DNA from: DAORHV01 sp964513925
GTDB taxonomy: Bacteria > Patescibacteriota > Gracilibacteria > Peribacterales > Peribacteraceae
Direction: 5' to 3'
Assembly: GCA_964513925.1 (NCBI GenBank)
Contig: CAZENR010000016.1
Coordinates: 1-28,744, forward strand
DNA length: 28,744 bases
In this document: positions 14,428 through 24,600 of the stretch, in pieces
How the letters are laid out: each line of letters begins with the position of its first letter
How positions within the stretch are numbered: position 1 is the stretch's first letter
Position numbers and translations under genes: made by a program
The notes under the pieces: generated by a model
Seen by the model: only the letters and a program-made list of their open reading frames with translations
What the model was told of the DNA's origin: nothing
The model's database searches: none

Positions 14428-15315
14428 ATGGAAATACGGACCCGCAAGGGCGAATTGTCAGCATGTGCCAGCGCGGTGTTGTCGGGCACGTTTCCGGTAT
14501 TGACCACGGCGACTGTCGCAACCCTGCAGCCGCTGTATGCCGCGACAGTGGCAACGGCCATTTCATCTGTGTTTTTTGCATGCGTGCTAACGGCGCGTGG
14601 TCGATGGAAAGAACTGGGCGCTGTTGCCGCCTGGAAAGACATGATCGGCACCACGCTCTGTATCGCGATTGGATACTACGGCCTGCTCTTCACCGGGTTT
14701 CGCTACACAACACCGGGGAACGGCGCGGTCATAGGGTTGCTGCAAGTGTTGTTCACGTTCGTCATCGTGAATGCACTCTGGCGCCACGAACGCTTTTCGC
14801 CTAGGCACGCCGCAGGTGCCGCATGCATGGTGCTTGGCGCGCTGTGCATTCTGTTGCCGCAATGGAGCGGCAAGCCGAATCCGGGGAACCTTCTCATTAT
14901 TTTGGCCACGATGATCGCACCCGTTGGAAACGTGTATGCCCAACGCGCCCGTCGCCTTGTCAGCGCGGAAACCATCATGTTTGCACGCAGCGGAATCGGG
15001 TGCATGTTCCTCTTCTGTCTTGCGCTCTCCTTAGAGCCGCTTCCGAACCCCAACGACTTCCTTGGCGTGTGGTGGCAGTTATTGCTCAACGGCATAGTGG
15101 TGCTTGGGTTTTCGAAAATTCTCTGGATTGAGGCCATCCACCGATTACCGATCGCACAAACTATTTCCATTACCATGATGGGTATTTTGGTGACGTTCTT
15201 GCTCACCTATGTTTTTCTGCGTCAAGCAGTCACCGTCGCACAACTAGCGAGCATTCCTCCCATGATTGCGGGCTTGTGGCTGCTCATGAAAACGAGTGCG
15301 GCAAAGCAGTGTTGA
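14428..15315 (+). CDS. EamA-family (DMT superfamily) transporter
   Basis: The 295-aa product has ten hydrophobic segments arranged as two five-helix EamA repeats. Typical features are the first-helix Pro/Thr region (LSGTFPVLTTATVATLQPL), a short helix GNGAVIGLLQVLFTFVIVNALWRHERFS closing repeat one with its charged end, and the matching second-repeat end PIAQTISITMMGILVTFLLTYVFLRQAVT. These are drug/metabolite transporters of the inner membrane; the substrate cannot be read from sequence. The gene ends in TGA and converges on the broken HAD gene with a 42-bp gap that shows no clear terminator. Confidence 0.85.
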   Translation: MEIRTRKGELSACASAVLSGTFPVLTTATVATLQPLYAATVATAISSVFFACVLTARGRWKELGAVAAWKDMIGTTLCIAIGYYGLLFTGFRYTTPGNGAVIGLLQVLFTFVIVNALWRHERFSPRHAAGAACMVLGALCILLPQWSGKPNPGNLLIILATMIAPVGNVYAQRARRLVSAETIMFARSGIGCMFLFCLALSLEPLPNPNDFLGVWWQLLLNGIVVLGFSKILWIEAIHRLPIAQTISITMMGILVTFLLTYVFLRQAVTVAQLASIPPMIAGLWLLMKTSAAKQC

Positions 15316-15357
15316 TGGCATTGCGTCCTGCGGCTGGCTGCTTACGCAAAACTGGTG

Positions 15358-16002
15358 CTACAGACCCCCTGAAATACATCTGTTAGTGACTACATTTTCT
15401 ATGTCGCTGGGATGAGCGATGAGAAAATCTGGCTTTGCAAAACGGAGCACCTCTTCATCGCTGACGCCCCAGGTGACTGCGACAGATTGCATGCAAGCCG
15501 ATTTTGCTGCCTCCACGTCACGAACTTCATCGCCAATATAGTATGTTGAATTGGGTGCGAGGCTACGACTTCTCATAATCCCTGCAAGCAACTCTCCTTT
15601 GTTAGATAATCCTCCAGCTTGGACAATATCAAAATATTTAACATGCCTTTCATCAAGAATGCGGCGCACATTCTGTTCGCTATTAGATGTGACGATTCCA
15701 AGAATATGGCATCGCGAGCGCAACGTGTCTAAAGCTGCAGTCATGCCTTCTACCAGGTTTACCTTCCCACTGATTTCAGCAACTGCATTACAAATTCTTT
15801 CCACTACTGTAGGCAATTGAACCGCTTGTAATTTCAGAGACAGAAGAAACTGTTTCCAGCCTTGTTTAGCAAGCATACTTCATGCTTCAGAATCTAATCT
15901 GAAGCCAAATTCCTGTGAGGTATCACCCAATGCTTCGAGTAAAGCATCCGCTGAATCCACAATCGTTCCATCAAAGTCTAAGAGAGCGGATGGCTTATTC
16001 AT
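15358..16002 (-). pseudogene. HAD-family phosphatase (phosphoglycolate phosphatase-like), interrupted by in-frame TGA
   Basis: Reading from the ATG at 16002 gives MNKPSALLDFDGTIVDSAD, with the HAD motif I DxDGT (D9, D11). A TGA at codon 41 (15880-15882) then interrupts, and the same frame continues from an ATG two codons later (15876) to the end: motif II GIVTSNSE, the motif III lysine region NKGELL, and motif IV YIGDEVRDVEAAKSA. All motifs are present over about 214 codons, the normal length, so a single nonsense change splits the gene. The piece surviving from 15876 (172 aa) lacks the nucleophile Asp and should be inactive. TGA ends other intact genes here, so recoding is unlikely. Lower GC than its neighbours suggests it was acquired. 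A TAAAAT box (16010-16015) lies 7 bases before the original ATG. Confidence 0.82.
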
Positions 16003-16009
16003 TTGTGAT

Positions 16010-16015
16010 ATTTTA
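16010..16015 (-). promoter_or_regulatory. -10 box of interrupted HAD gene
   Basis: TAAAAT on the minus strand ends 7 bases before the ATG at 16002, supporting that ATG as the original start. Confidence 0.4.
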
Positions 16016-16086
16016 AATCAATCAGCATTTGTGTCAATGTTCTGCCACGGGCAGAGATTGAACCAACAGTCAAAGAAACGCGGCGA

Positions 16087-16105
16087 AGTCAGGCTCCGCC
16101 TGACT
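16087..16105. other. Perfect hairpin AGTCAGGC-TCC-GCCTGACT
   Basis: An 8-bp stem with a 3-base loop in the gap between the HAD gene and the tRNA. Another small hairpin (TCTGCC-ACG-GGCAGA) is at 16041-16055. No T-run follows either one, so their role is open; they may be parts of a structured RNA or decayed tRNA-like sequence. Confidence 0.35.
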
Positions 16106-16134
16106 GGAGCCGCCACCTTGCCGGAAGGATAGTC

Positions 16135-16167
16135 CATGAAAGGAAACCCGGAGGGTTGCCTTTCATG
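16135..16167 (-). terminator. Long hairpin downstream of tRNA-Met, probable terminator
   Basis: CATGAAAGG pairs with CCTTTCATG and AACCC with GGGTT around a GGA loop, with one internal mismatch. It begins 5 bases beyond the tRNA CCA end. On the minus strand the 3' arm reads GGGTTTCCTTTC, moderately T-rich, consistent with termination or 3' processing of the tRNA transcript. Confidence 0.5.
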
Positions 16168-16171
16168 AAAG

Positions 16172-16248
16172 TGGTGTCACGGGCCGGGATTGAACCGGCG
16201 ACCCTGGGCTTATGAGTCCCATGCTCTACCAACTGAGCTACCGTGACA
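16172..16248 (-). tRNA. tRNA with CAU anticodon (tRNA-Met or lysidine-type tRNA-Ile)
   Basis: The minus strand folds into a class I cloverleaf: acceptor TGTCACG paired with CGTGACA, D arm GCTCAGTTGGTAGAGC, anticodon loop CTCATAA (CAU), T arm GCCGG-TTCAATC-CCGGC and encoded CCA (16172-16174). Position 1-72 is a normal T-A pair, which argues against the initiator tRNA. The anticodon stem has an A31/G39 mismatch next to the loop. Elongator Met and the tRNA-Ile modified to lysidine cannot be told apart by eye. Confidence 0.9.
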
Positions 16249-16404
16249 TGTACTTACACACCTATGATGACAAGAACGACCGAGTTGCGCCCTTTTTATC
16301 ACGCCCCGCGCTGCGGGGCTAGGCAACTGAGCTACCGTGACACGTACTTACACACCTATGATGACAAGAATGACCGAGTTACGCCCTTGTTATCATGCCC
16401 CGCG
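16230..16404. repeat. Tandem duplication of tRNA-Met 5' end plus upstream flank (2 x 81 bp, period 94)
   Basis: Bases 16230-16310 recur at 16324-16404 with about five substitutions. Each copy contains the first 18-19 bases of the tRNA (TGTCACGGTAGCTCAGTT on the minus strand) and about 60 bases of upstream DNA that should hold the promoter. The second copy lacks the rest of the tRNA. Between the copies lies a GC-rich hairpin (GCCCCGC-GCT-GCGGGGC, from 16303). Confidence 0.85.
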
Positions 16405-16641
16405 ATACAAGGGCCGAGGGATTATGCAGCAAGAACAGATCGGAATGAAGTGCATTTCGCTCACCTGCACACTGACACCGATGTTGTTTCTACGGTCTTC
16501 GTGACATGCAAAATTTCGAATTATGTATATAAGAAAACATTTATAAGTTACAAGCAATATTTCATGGCTTCCACCCGACTTCTGCAGGCTCTATAGAGCT
16601 GATCCATTCTGGAAAATATGGTATACTGGAGAGATTCCTGC
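16405..16641. other. Intergenic region, partly AT-rich, with a 12-bp palindrome
   Basis: No convincing gene is seen; open frames here are short and overlap the duplicated tRNA flank. Bases 16505-16565 are strongly AT-rich. GCTCTATAGAGC at 16588-16599 is a perfect 12-bp palindrome 22 bases upstream of the next gene's -10 box and may be an operator. Confidence 0.4.
16622..16633 (+). promoter_or_regulatory. -10 box and Shine-Dalgarno of the 633-aa protein gene
   Basis: TATACT (16622-16627) is followed at once by GGAGAG (16628-16633), which lies 8 bases before the ATG at 16642. The -10/start distance (14) is longer than at the leaderless genes and this start has a ribosome binding site, supporting 16642 rather than the in-frame ATG at 16618. 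Confidence 0.5.
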
Positions 16642-18543
16642 ATGCGCAAATACACACCTCAATTCCATTGGCACCGCGAAGCGCGTTTGTGCTCGCAACG
16701 CTCGGGGCCCGAGAGTGCGCAACCGGCCCCGGAAGCGCCGCGCCCAGTTGCCGAACTTCGGAGTGACCTTCATTCATTGGTGGAAAGCCAAATCAAGGAA
16801 TACCGAACGTTCCTGCAAGAACAGGAGAAGGCTTTTGCGGCAAATCCGGGTCAACGCGCCTTGGACATCCGCCCGCCAATCATGGCGCAAGCATTGTGGC
16901 GCAGGGTCGGGCAACTGGCAGAGGAACAACACGCTGCCTGCATGCGGCTGACCGGCGACGAGCGCACCAAAGCACTGGAGGCGTTTGCCAAGCAAATGCA
17001 GGAAACGGAAGACAGGCTAAAAACCATCGGATTCAAGTTCATGTATCTGCTCAACGACGAAAACCGCTCGTTCTCTCTAGTGGGTATCGGCTGGCACTAC
17101 GCAGATCACTTTGAGTGGCTGATGCAGCCGCATCGCGAAGAGCTGGCCAATGCGCGCGGTGCCGTACGCCGTACCAGCGACTTGGATGGCGAGCGTCTTC
17201 CGGGACTTCGCAACTTCGCACTCCGCGAGCAAGCGGATACCCGCGTCAATCGGATACAGGAACAACTGCGAACCCTGGAGCAGGCCCGAAACTACCTAGT
17301 GCGCCGACCGCAGATGCACTTTGAGCAGCAAAGAGTAACCCTGGTCGAGCATTTCAGAAAGGCGCGCCAGCAGGCACCGGACTACCGCGTAAGCAACGAT
17401 ACCCCTCCGCAAACCGCTATCGATGAAATGGGCTGGGCACTGAGTGCCTTGAATGTAGTTGAACCTTCCGAGATGTACAGAACGTGGAGGGATGCCCAAG
17501 AGCAGTTTCTCCGCATGGGAGTAGTAGCCACATACAGCACGAATGCTTCCATTGATGCGGCTACGGTTGGCCAGCGTCGTCGAGCCAATGCATCTGTGCG
17601 CGACACTGCCGGATGGGTCTTTGAAAAAACCGGCCCGAACCGCTGGGAGAGTTCTCAGATACCCAAGACAACGCTGACAGATGAGCAAATGCAAGCGCGA
17701 ACGTTTGCGGTGCTCAATCCCCGCTTCCGCATTAATCTGCGCAAACTGCAGGTACGTGAAGACCGTAACGAAATCGAGGATGAGATTCGCGAACTGGAGT
17801 CCCGCCGGGAAATTGGCAGGCAGATGGAAAGCGCCGGCAGGCTGTCGGGCAACAGGGATACCGAAACCAGCGGAATGCTTGCTGTATTCGATAGCGATCG
17901 TTCCATTCGAACGCTGCGCACGTACAACGAAAGCTTGCGCCTGCCGCCTGAGCGCGTGCTGCGTCACCGCTTGGTGCGCCTGGCAGACAACGTGGAGCAA
18001 GGGTTCGACGGCCAGGAAACCGCCGTGACGAACTCCGTTGCCGAAGTGAATACCATTTTTGCGGCTATGCAGACAGCCGGCAAAACCGAAGAGGCACGCA
18101 CGCTGCTGCGCGGAGTTGCGACACGGTTGGCGCGCCATGGGTACGAGCTGAGCGAATACGAAGTCGGCGAGAACCGCAGTGCGCAGGTACGCCTGACCGA
18201 AATGACGCCAACCGGAACTCGCACGGAACGCAGCGCGATACTGCGCCGCAGAGCGGATATGGGCGCCTTCCGCGATCTGGCGACAGCGCTGCAGGCTTAC
18301 CTGAAGATTGAAAGTCGCGGCCTCGATGACGCTGACGTACGCCGTGCGCTAGATGCATCTCACGCGGCAGGAAAAGTCGTTGAAGAGCGCTATATGGCGA
18401 TCCGCGAGAACGGTGCCGAGCTGCGGCTCTTTGAAGACCGTCTGTCGCGGATCCTGTCCGCGGCGGGATACGACTACACCGGCTTCCGGAAGTTCGGTGA
18501 GAACGATTACAGCCTGACATACGCCTACCGGGGCAGCCGCTAA
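16642..18543 (+). CDS. Large helical protein of unknown function next to giant gene
   Basis: The 633-aa product, MRKYTPQFHWHREARLCSQ onward, is Arg/Glu/Gln-rich and mostly helical, with likely coiled coils around residues 35-125, 200-250 and 370-400. It has no signal peptide or membrane segment. Two short beta-rich inserts stand out: one with GWVFEKTGPNRWESSQIP (about residue 325) and one with YELSEYEVGENRSAQVRL (about residue 505). A third one, DYTGFRKFGENDYSLTYAY, ends the protein. The first resembles the W-containing module repeated in the convergent giant protein (for example WKYQATGDNVWKGI), so the two proteins may share a repeat domain and work together. I do not recognise a family. A hairpin near 18600 separates the two gene ends. 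Confidence 0.65.
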   Translation: MRKYTPQFHWHREARLCSQRSGPESAQPAPEAPRPVAELRSDLHSLVESQIKEYRTFLQEQEKAFAANPGQRALDIRPPIMAQALWRRVGQLAEEQHAACMRLTGDERTKALEAFAKQMQETEDRLKTIGFKFMYLLNDENRSFSLVGIGWHYADHFEWLMQPHREELANARGAVRRTSDLDGERLPGLRNFALREQADTRVNRIQEQLRTLEQARNYLVRRPQMHFEQQRVTLVEHFRKARQQAPDYRVSNDTPPQTAIDEMGWALSALNVVEPSEMYRTWRDAQEQFLRMGVVATYSTNASIDAATVGQRRRANASVRDTAGWVFEKTGPNRWESSQIPKTTLTDEQMQARTFAVLNPRFRINLRKLQVREDRNEIEDEIRELESRREIGRQMESAGRLSGNRDTETSGMLAVFDSDRSIRTLRTYNESLRLPPERVLRHRLVRLADNVEQGFDGQETAVTNSVAEVNTIFAAMQTAGKTEEARTLLRGVATRLARHGYELSEYEVGENRSAQVRLTEMTPTGTRTERSAILRRRADMGAFRDLATALQAYLKIESRGLDDADVRRALDASHAAGKVVEERYMAIRENGAELRLFEDRLSRILSAAGYDYTGFRKFGENDYSLTYAYRGSR

Positions 18544-18589
18544 CCACCCTGCTGCACGATATCCATGGCAGTGTTTGGTCGTGCTCAAA

Positions 18590-18617
18590 CCGCACCCTGT
18601 CAGATGACAGGATGCGG
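18590..18617 (-). terminator. Hairpin between converging 633-aa and giant genes
   Basis: CCGCACCCTGTC and GACAGGATGCGG form a 12-bp stem with one mismatch and an AGAT loop. On the minus strand TTTG follows, so it probably terminates the giant gene's transcript 20 bases after its stop; it may serve both directions. Confidence 0.55.
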
Positions 18618-18637
18618 CAAAGGGTGAGCAGTTCCTA

Positions 18638-21600
18638 TTAGCGAGCTGGAAGCGCAGGTAATGCTGCGCGCTCGTTCTCCGGTACCGGCTCCCAGCGTCG
18701 GCCATCGGCGGTCAGGCGCTCTCGCGTCTCTCCGTTTGCACGGTAGTAGGCACGGGCATCGCCGTCTATCATCTGGCACAAGTAAGCATAGGTGCCGTTA
18801 CGCGGGCGGATCCATTGTCCACGGTTATCGCGACTGTCGATGTCGCGCATCCACTGCAAGTCTTCGCGTGCCAGGTAGCGTTGCACGGTGGCGCCGGGTA
18901 GCGTGACCGAGTATGCACCCGGACGATCTGCTGCGGTGTTGAGCGTGAGGGCAACGCGCAAGGCATTGGGCGGGTCGCCTGGCTGTGCCTGCTCCTGGGA
19001 AACGGCGACTCCGACATCGCGCAATTTGGCCGCATCGTTGGCACCCTCCACGTTCTCGCTGAAGGTGTAGCGCAAACGCGGCGGACGCTCGCCGTCTTCT
19101 TCCACGGTAATGGTAACACTGATGTCCTCCGGCGGCGTGCCGGGCTCCGTACGCGTGATAGTGGTGGTACCGCCGACTGAAAGCATCTGCTGCGGCAACG
19201 CAAGCGAGTTCTGCATGACAGGCAGTGCCTCCTGCGGTGCGTATGCAAGCGTAATCTGCTGACGAATTGTGTCGGTAATAAGGCGATAGCCCGGATGAGC
19301 CGATAGCATTGCAGTGCGGTGATCCTCGGTGAGGAACGGCATATCCATCCTGCGCATGTCGGTAAGCCTGGTGTTGAACTCGCCCACGCGTACCCGAATG
19401 TCATCCAGCGATGCATTACTGCCTGCCAGGTTCTGCCAGTGGCGCGTCAGCTCGGTGCGCAACAAAGCGGCCGACACCAAGCGCAGCCTTGGCACTGCGG
19501 CTGGTCCTTCTCCCGCAAGTTCGCCGACGATCATGCCCCGTTGCCCCGCAATGGACATGCGGCCGGACGGGAATGCGGTGGCTCCGAGCGCAGCCTGCAG
19601 CTTGTTGAGCGTGTTCAGCACGGTACCGGAATCATCCTTCACTTGCGGCAAGTACGTATTGATATCCCCCACCATGCGCTGCAACACGAGCATATTCGGC
19701 GTGGCGCGGGTTGCCTCGGTGCGCAATGCGGTTACGTCTGCAGTCAGGCGGCGGCGCAGCAATTCTTCGTGCGTCTTTTCGCGCGCCGTCTGCGAAGCCG
19801 GATGATCGATGCGGATGGGCATGTTCTCTACCACTCCGATGCCGTCTACGTACACGGACGCACACAACAGCTTGCCCCAATCTCGCTGTGGCAATACGCC
19901 GTCTCTTGCGACATAGGAACCCCAACGGCGGTCGAACTGCTCCTCTTGAATAAGCAACGCGGTGGTACGCGGTGCGCCCGGAGGAGTAATGACCTGGAAG
20001 CGCATTGCCTCGCGTCCGTCGGGCGTGACGCGCAAGATGCAGCCGCCAAGATCGATGTCCTGGGCCTGACCCGGTACGATGGTCGGAACGAAGGTTTCCC
20101 GCTGCTGCATGGCATCGAAATTGCGACGCATGAGCGTGAGCGTCTCACGGTTGATGACGAACTGCCGTGCCTCCAATTCGGAAACCACGCGCTCCAAGAA
20201 GACATCCTTGCGTACTGCGCGGATGTACATGGGCTCCAGCATTTGCAAGAGCGCCTCTCGGAAATCCGTCAGGACCCCCGCTTCATCGTCACCGGTTTCG
20301 GCGGTGCAGAGATCCAGAATGGCAGACAGCGATGCGCGGTGCGGCCTGGTGTTGACCGTCGTTTCCCTGCGCGGAACAAGCTCAGCGGCGGTACCGGCCT
20401 GATTCAGCCGGATCATGCGCGGCAAGGCCGGAGTGTTGCGCTCGAGTACGGACTCTACCGCCGCAACAAAATTTGCTTTTGCCTGCACGCCTCCTTCCGT
20501 CATATCCGCAAGGCGCTTGTTGATTGCCTGCAACGCCTTTGCTTCCTGTGCGGCATTGCCGATTGCGCTACGCAAATCGGTCGCCAACTGCGCATCGGGA
20601 GCCTCCAAAACCATGTAGGAGGTCGCCATGCGATCAACCAATTCGATTGCGGTTCCGGCAGCGTTCAACCGCGCCAGCTTAGTGGCTGCAGGACGTTCTG
20701 CCAGGACGCCGTCTATAAGTGCCACCACCTGCTCGCGTGCACGACGGTTGTCTGCCGGCAGTGTGGCTACGTACCGGTTGAGCGCGCCAAGCGACAGTTC
20801 TGTGGACTGGTTTGCCAGGATGGCTGCACGCAACGCACGTGCGTCGGTGAGCTGCTGAACCGGGAGCTGCTCGACCATGAATTGCGGTTGCGGCGTGGTG
20901 AGCACGCGGCGCATGAGCGCGCGGCGCAAATTCGGGATGGACGGATCCGTCAGTTGAGACAACGTGCTGATGGAGATCCACTCGGTTTGCGTGTCGCCTT
21001 CGGTGCGAACACCAAAGCGAAGCGGCCGCAGTGGCCCTTGCGTACCGGCAGCCAACGGACCTGGTGCCTGCGGCTGGGCCTGCTGCTCGGGAATGACGAC
21101 ATACTGTCCCGAATCGTTGAGGTACCGGACAAAGTAACGTCCGCGCTCCTGCATTTGAGCGCCTTCCGCAATGACATCTTCGGGCTGTGCGTCTTCGTTG
21201 TCATCATCGTTCTGCGGAACTTCCTGCGGAGTACGTGCCAAGACTGCTGGCTGGTAGAACGGAGACTGACTGCGTCCGCGTACGCTGGCGAGAGCATATT
21301 CATCCGGGTGTACGCCCGCCAATTGCTCATACTCTGCCACGAGTGAGGTGCGGCGGAGCATGGAGTGCGTAAGGCGCGGCAGAATGGACGTATTGAAGTA
21401 CTCCGCAGCGGTTACGGAACCCCCGACGTCTTCGGCAATCACGGGCTCGTGAATCCCCTTCCACACATTGTCGCCCGTCGCCTGGTACTTCCACTGGTCA
21501 TCACTGAATCGCAGGCGCAGCTGCTTGGGGTTCTCGACGCCCTGTTGCGACAGCGTAATGATGCCGTCTGCCTCGGTGGGCCTGGGGTTGGAGAATGCGT

Positions 21601-24600
21601 TCAAGAACTGCACGCCGCGGATACGGCTGAGTACGCCGCCGTTGCGGTTTCCATAATCTCGCGAGAGCGAAGCAAATGCTTTGCGGAAGCGTTCCGCCAC
21701 TGCGGCATCGCCGCCGACTTCTGCCGCGTCGACCGGAACGTACGCGCCGCGCCAGTGCAGGACATGAACAGACACCGACGATGTGAAGTACGTTGCCGCC
21801 GCCGCATTGCCTCCGACATCGGCAGCCGCGACCGACTCGTTGACGCTCTTCCATACATTGCCCGCGGCCTTAAACTCCCAGCCGCGCTGTCCCATGCGAT
21901 ACTGCAACGAGGGACGCGGCGCACGTACGCCCTGTCCTTGCTGTTGTACGGTAAAGATATGCGTTCGAATATCCGATCCTTCGGTATTGCCCTGTATGGC
22001 AACCGGCGGATTGGTGAACAATTGCTCAAAAGCAGAAACCCCGCGCCGATACATCCACAATTGTTCGGCTGCACCTTGTACGGGCTGTGTAGAGACATAC
22101 TCCCATCCGTTGAATGCGTAGCGCAAACGCATCGTCTTGCCGTCGATAGGCACGCTGTATATGCCGTTGGCGACGGTGACGCCCGGCATGCGGCGCAATT
22201 CGGTCTCGCCGTAAATGCGGTTGAGAATTTCCCGCGGCAAGAAATCCAAGCCGGCAAGCAGGTCCGGGAAGACCGTTGCATTGAATGCGTTTGCAGCGGC
22301 AGCAGAGTCGTCTACGTCCGCTGGCGTCAGCGGCTGCGTGACATCTTTCCACTCGGTCGTGCCGCGCTTGCGGTAGTGCATCATGCCCTCGCGGAACGTA
22401 AATTCTACGATCTTGCCCGAAAGCGTGACTGCGTATACGCCGTCGCGTTCGGTGGCGTTGTGGCGCAGGCGCAGATACTCACCCGCGCGGATGCGCTCCA
22501 GTGTGGAAGAATCCACGGCGAACATGCGCAAATCCTCTTCGGACAGGTTGTTGCCATTGCGGATGCGCTCCAGTGCCGCAGCGTCCAAGGAATTCAGGAT
22601 ACGAGTCAGCATTTCGCCGCGCTGTACCGGGTTTAACGTGCGGTACAGTGCAGCCATGTTCGTGACGAATCGACGGCGGTTTGCCGAAGGAGCATCTTCT
22701 GCGGAATTGCGGGGATCGTGGAGGTACAAATCCAGCATCCGCTGAATCGGATCCTCGAATTCGGAACGTCTAAAGCCGCGAGCGCCCGGTTCCACAACCT
22801 GCCTGGGCGTGGTGTAGAGCGAGCGGATCGTCGTCCAGCGCTCCATTTTACTCAACTCGTCATCCAGCTCATTGAGCAATCCGAAGAACTGCTGCTCAGC
22901 CGGGGAAAAGACCGCATTGTCTCGCTCGGTGCGCCCGCGATTCATGAGCGCCAGCATGCTGGCCAATTTTCCTGAAGCCAGCCTGCGGTCATCTTGGGAT
23001 AATTCCAGCGGTTCACGGCGAGTGTACGTACGTAGTGCTTGTGGCATTTCGTCCCACAGCGATTGCAGTGTTGCATCCGCATGCCTTCCGATGGAGTTGC
23101 TGACGGTTTGCAATAGTCTTCCATTGGTGATTTGCGGAACCGGAGGGAATGCTCGCAATGTTCCAATGTTGTCGAAAGACGCATCGAACTCGGTTTCGCC
23201 GTCCGTGTTCAATTGTTGCATGACGACCGACGATGCAAAGTTGAGCAAGGTGCCAAACCGCCTGCTGCTGACGCTGCGACCGCCGCCGCGTGAAGGAGAT
23301 TGGCGCAGAATGATGGTGCGCCTGTTCTCGCCTTCGCCCTGGGTATGAATGAGTTCGCGCGGACCGGAACGCTGGACGCGGCTGCGCGAAGCATCGAGAA
23401 CCGTATCCGTATCGCCTGGAATGGACGGCACCAACTCCACGGGAACGCGCGTGATGAGCGGCAACTCCGCGCCGCGCAAGGACTGGGTAACAGACACGTG
23501 TACTGCGCCACCTGTATTTCCACGAAGCGATACGTATGCATAACCCGAACCGCCGTCCGCCAACGATGCCGTTGCATCTACGGTCGTCGCGGCAGCATCG
23601 CCGCCGGGAACGCGCTCGAAGACAACATTCGTACCCTCTACATGCTCGTCGTCCTTGTTCACGACCCGAACGGCCAACGAACCGGCCGGAGAACCCGATC
23701 GCACTTGCAGGAACAAATTGCCTGAAAGCGGAATGCGACGCAGGGAACCGGCGGTCTCCGCTAGTACCAAAGCAGTCGATGCCTGGCGCAATACGGGAGA
23801 TTCCGCAATGCGCTGAATGGACGTGCGATGAATTGTTCCGTTGGCATACAGAACATCGAACAGCCTGCGCAGGAAGAACTGCTTGTCTGGAGCGCGCTCC
23901 AGGAGCGGCACCAATGCCGTCGCCAGTTGCGCACGGCAATCCAGACCGCTTGCCAGCTCGACCGGGAATTGTCGCAGTATGCGGTCGACCGACAATCTGG
24001 CATCCAACGTCCACGCGCCTTCCGCTTGGCGGTATACGGGCGTCGTGATCAAATCCAAAATCTCGCGGCGCGCGGAGAAATTCTGCAACTCCATAATTTG
24101 CCGTGCGCTCGCAAAGCCGTGCTGCCTGTTTGCACCGTTTCCATCGCGAACCAAGAAGGAATCGCTGCCTTGGGAGTCGGGCGACAGGTAGTACGACAGC
24201 GTGAGCTGTTCCGGGTTTACCCCCCAGCTCTGCGCGGCAAGACGGCGCTGCTCCTCGATCAGTTTTCGGTGCGGCTGCAAGCCTGCCTCGTTAGGAATGG
24301 AAGCAAATTGCACCCCACGCAACGTCCACAGCCGTGGCCCTTCGGTTGTATCGAAACGCAGGTATGCCTGTACCGCACGCGCGTCGTATGCAGGCAAGCG
24401 TTCCTGGAAGAGCACGGTTCGCTGTTCGGACCGGTGCATTTGCAGGCGCTGCGATCCGTTGACCGGAGGCAGATCGACGTAACCGATATCCGGAAGATCT
24501 TCTTCCGTATTCAAGCGGTGATGCGCCACGAACTGTTCGGTAGTATCTGCAAGGGTTTCATCGACTTCATTGCGCCTGTCGTTACGGATCATGGTGTTCA

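Noticed and set aside
15880..15882. TGA as a recoded sense codon (genetic code 25)
   Set aside because: TGA ends other intact genes here (98-aa gene, membrane protein at 10779, EamA gene) in positions such as ATGA overlaps, and no other gene has an internal TGA.
16303..16320. GC-rich hairpin as an intrinsic terminator
   Set aside because: No T-run follows the stem on either strand; the only T-run precedes it on the plus strand.
16230..16404. CRISPR array
   Set aside because: Only two copies with an 81-base unit and a 13-base gap, derived from the tRNA flank; no cas genes.
16243..16596. 117-codon open frame over the tRNA flank
   Set aside because: It starts inside the tRNA, contains the 94-bp duplication as a peptide repeat, and is explained by that repeat rather than by coding.
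19319..22636. Long open frames on the plus strand (675 and 423 codons) opposite the giant gene
   Set aside because: They lie fully inside the giant gene, have low-complexity Arg/Cys/His-rich translations with no domain sense, and arise from its GC-rich codon use.
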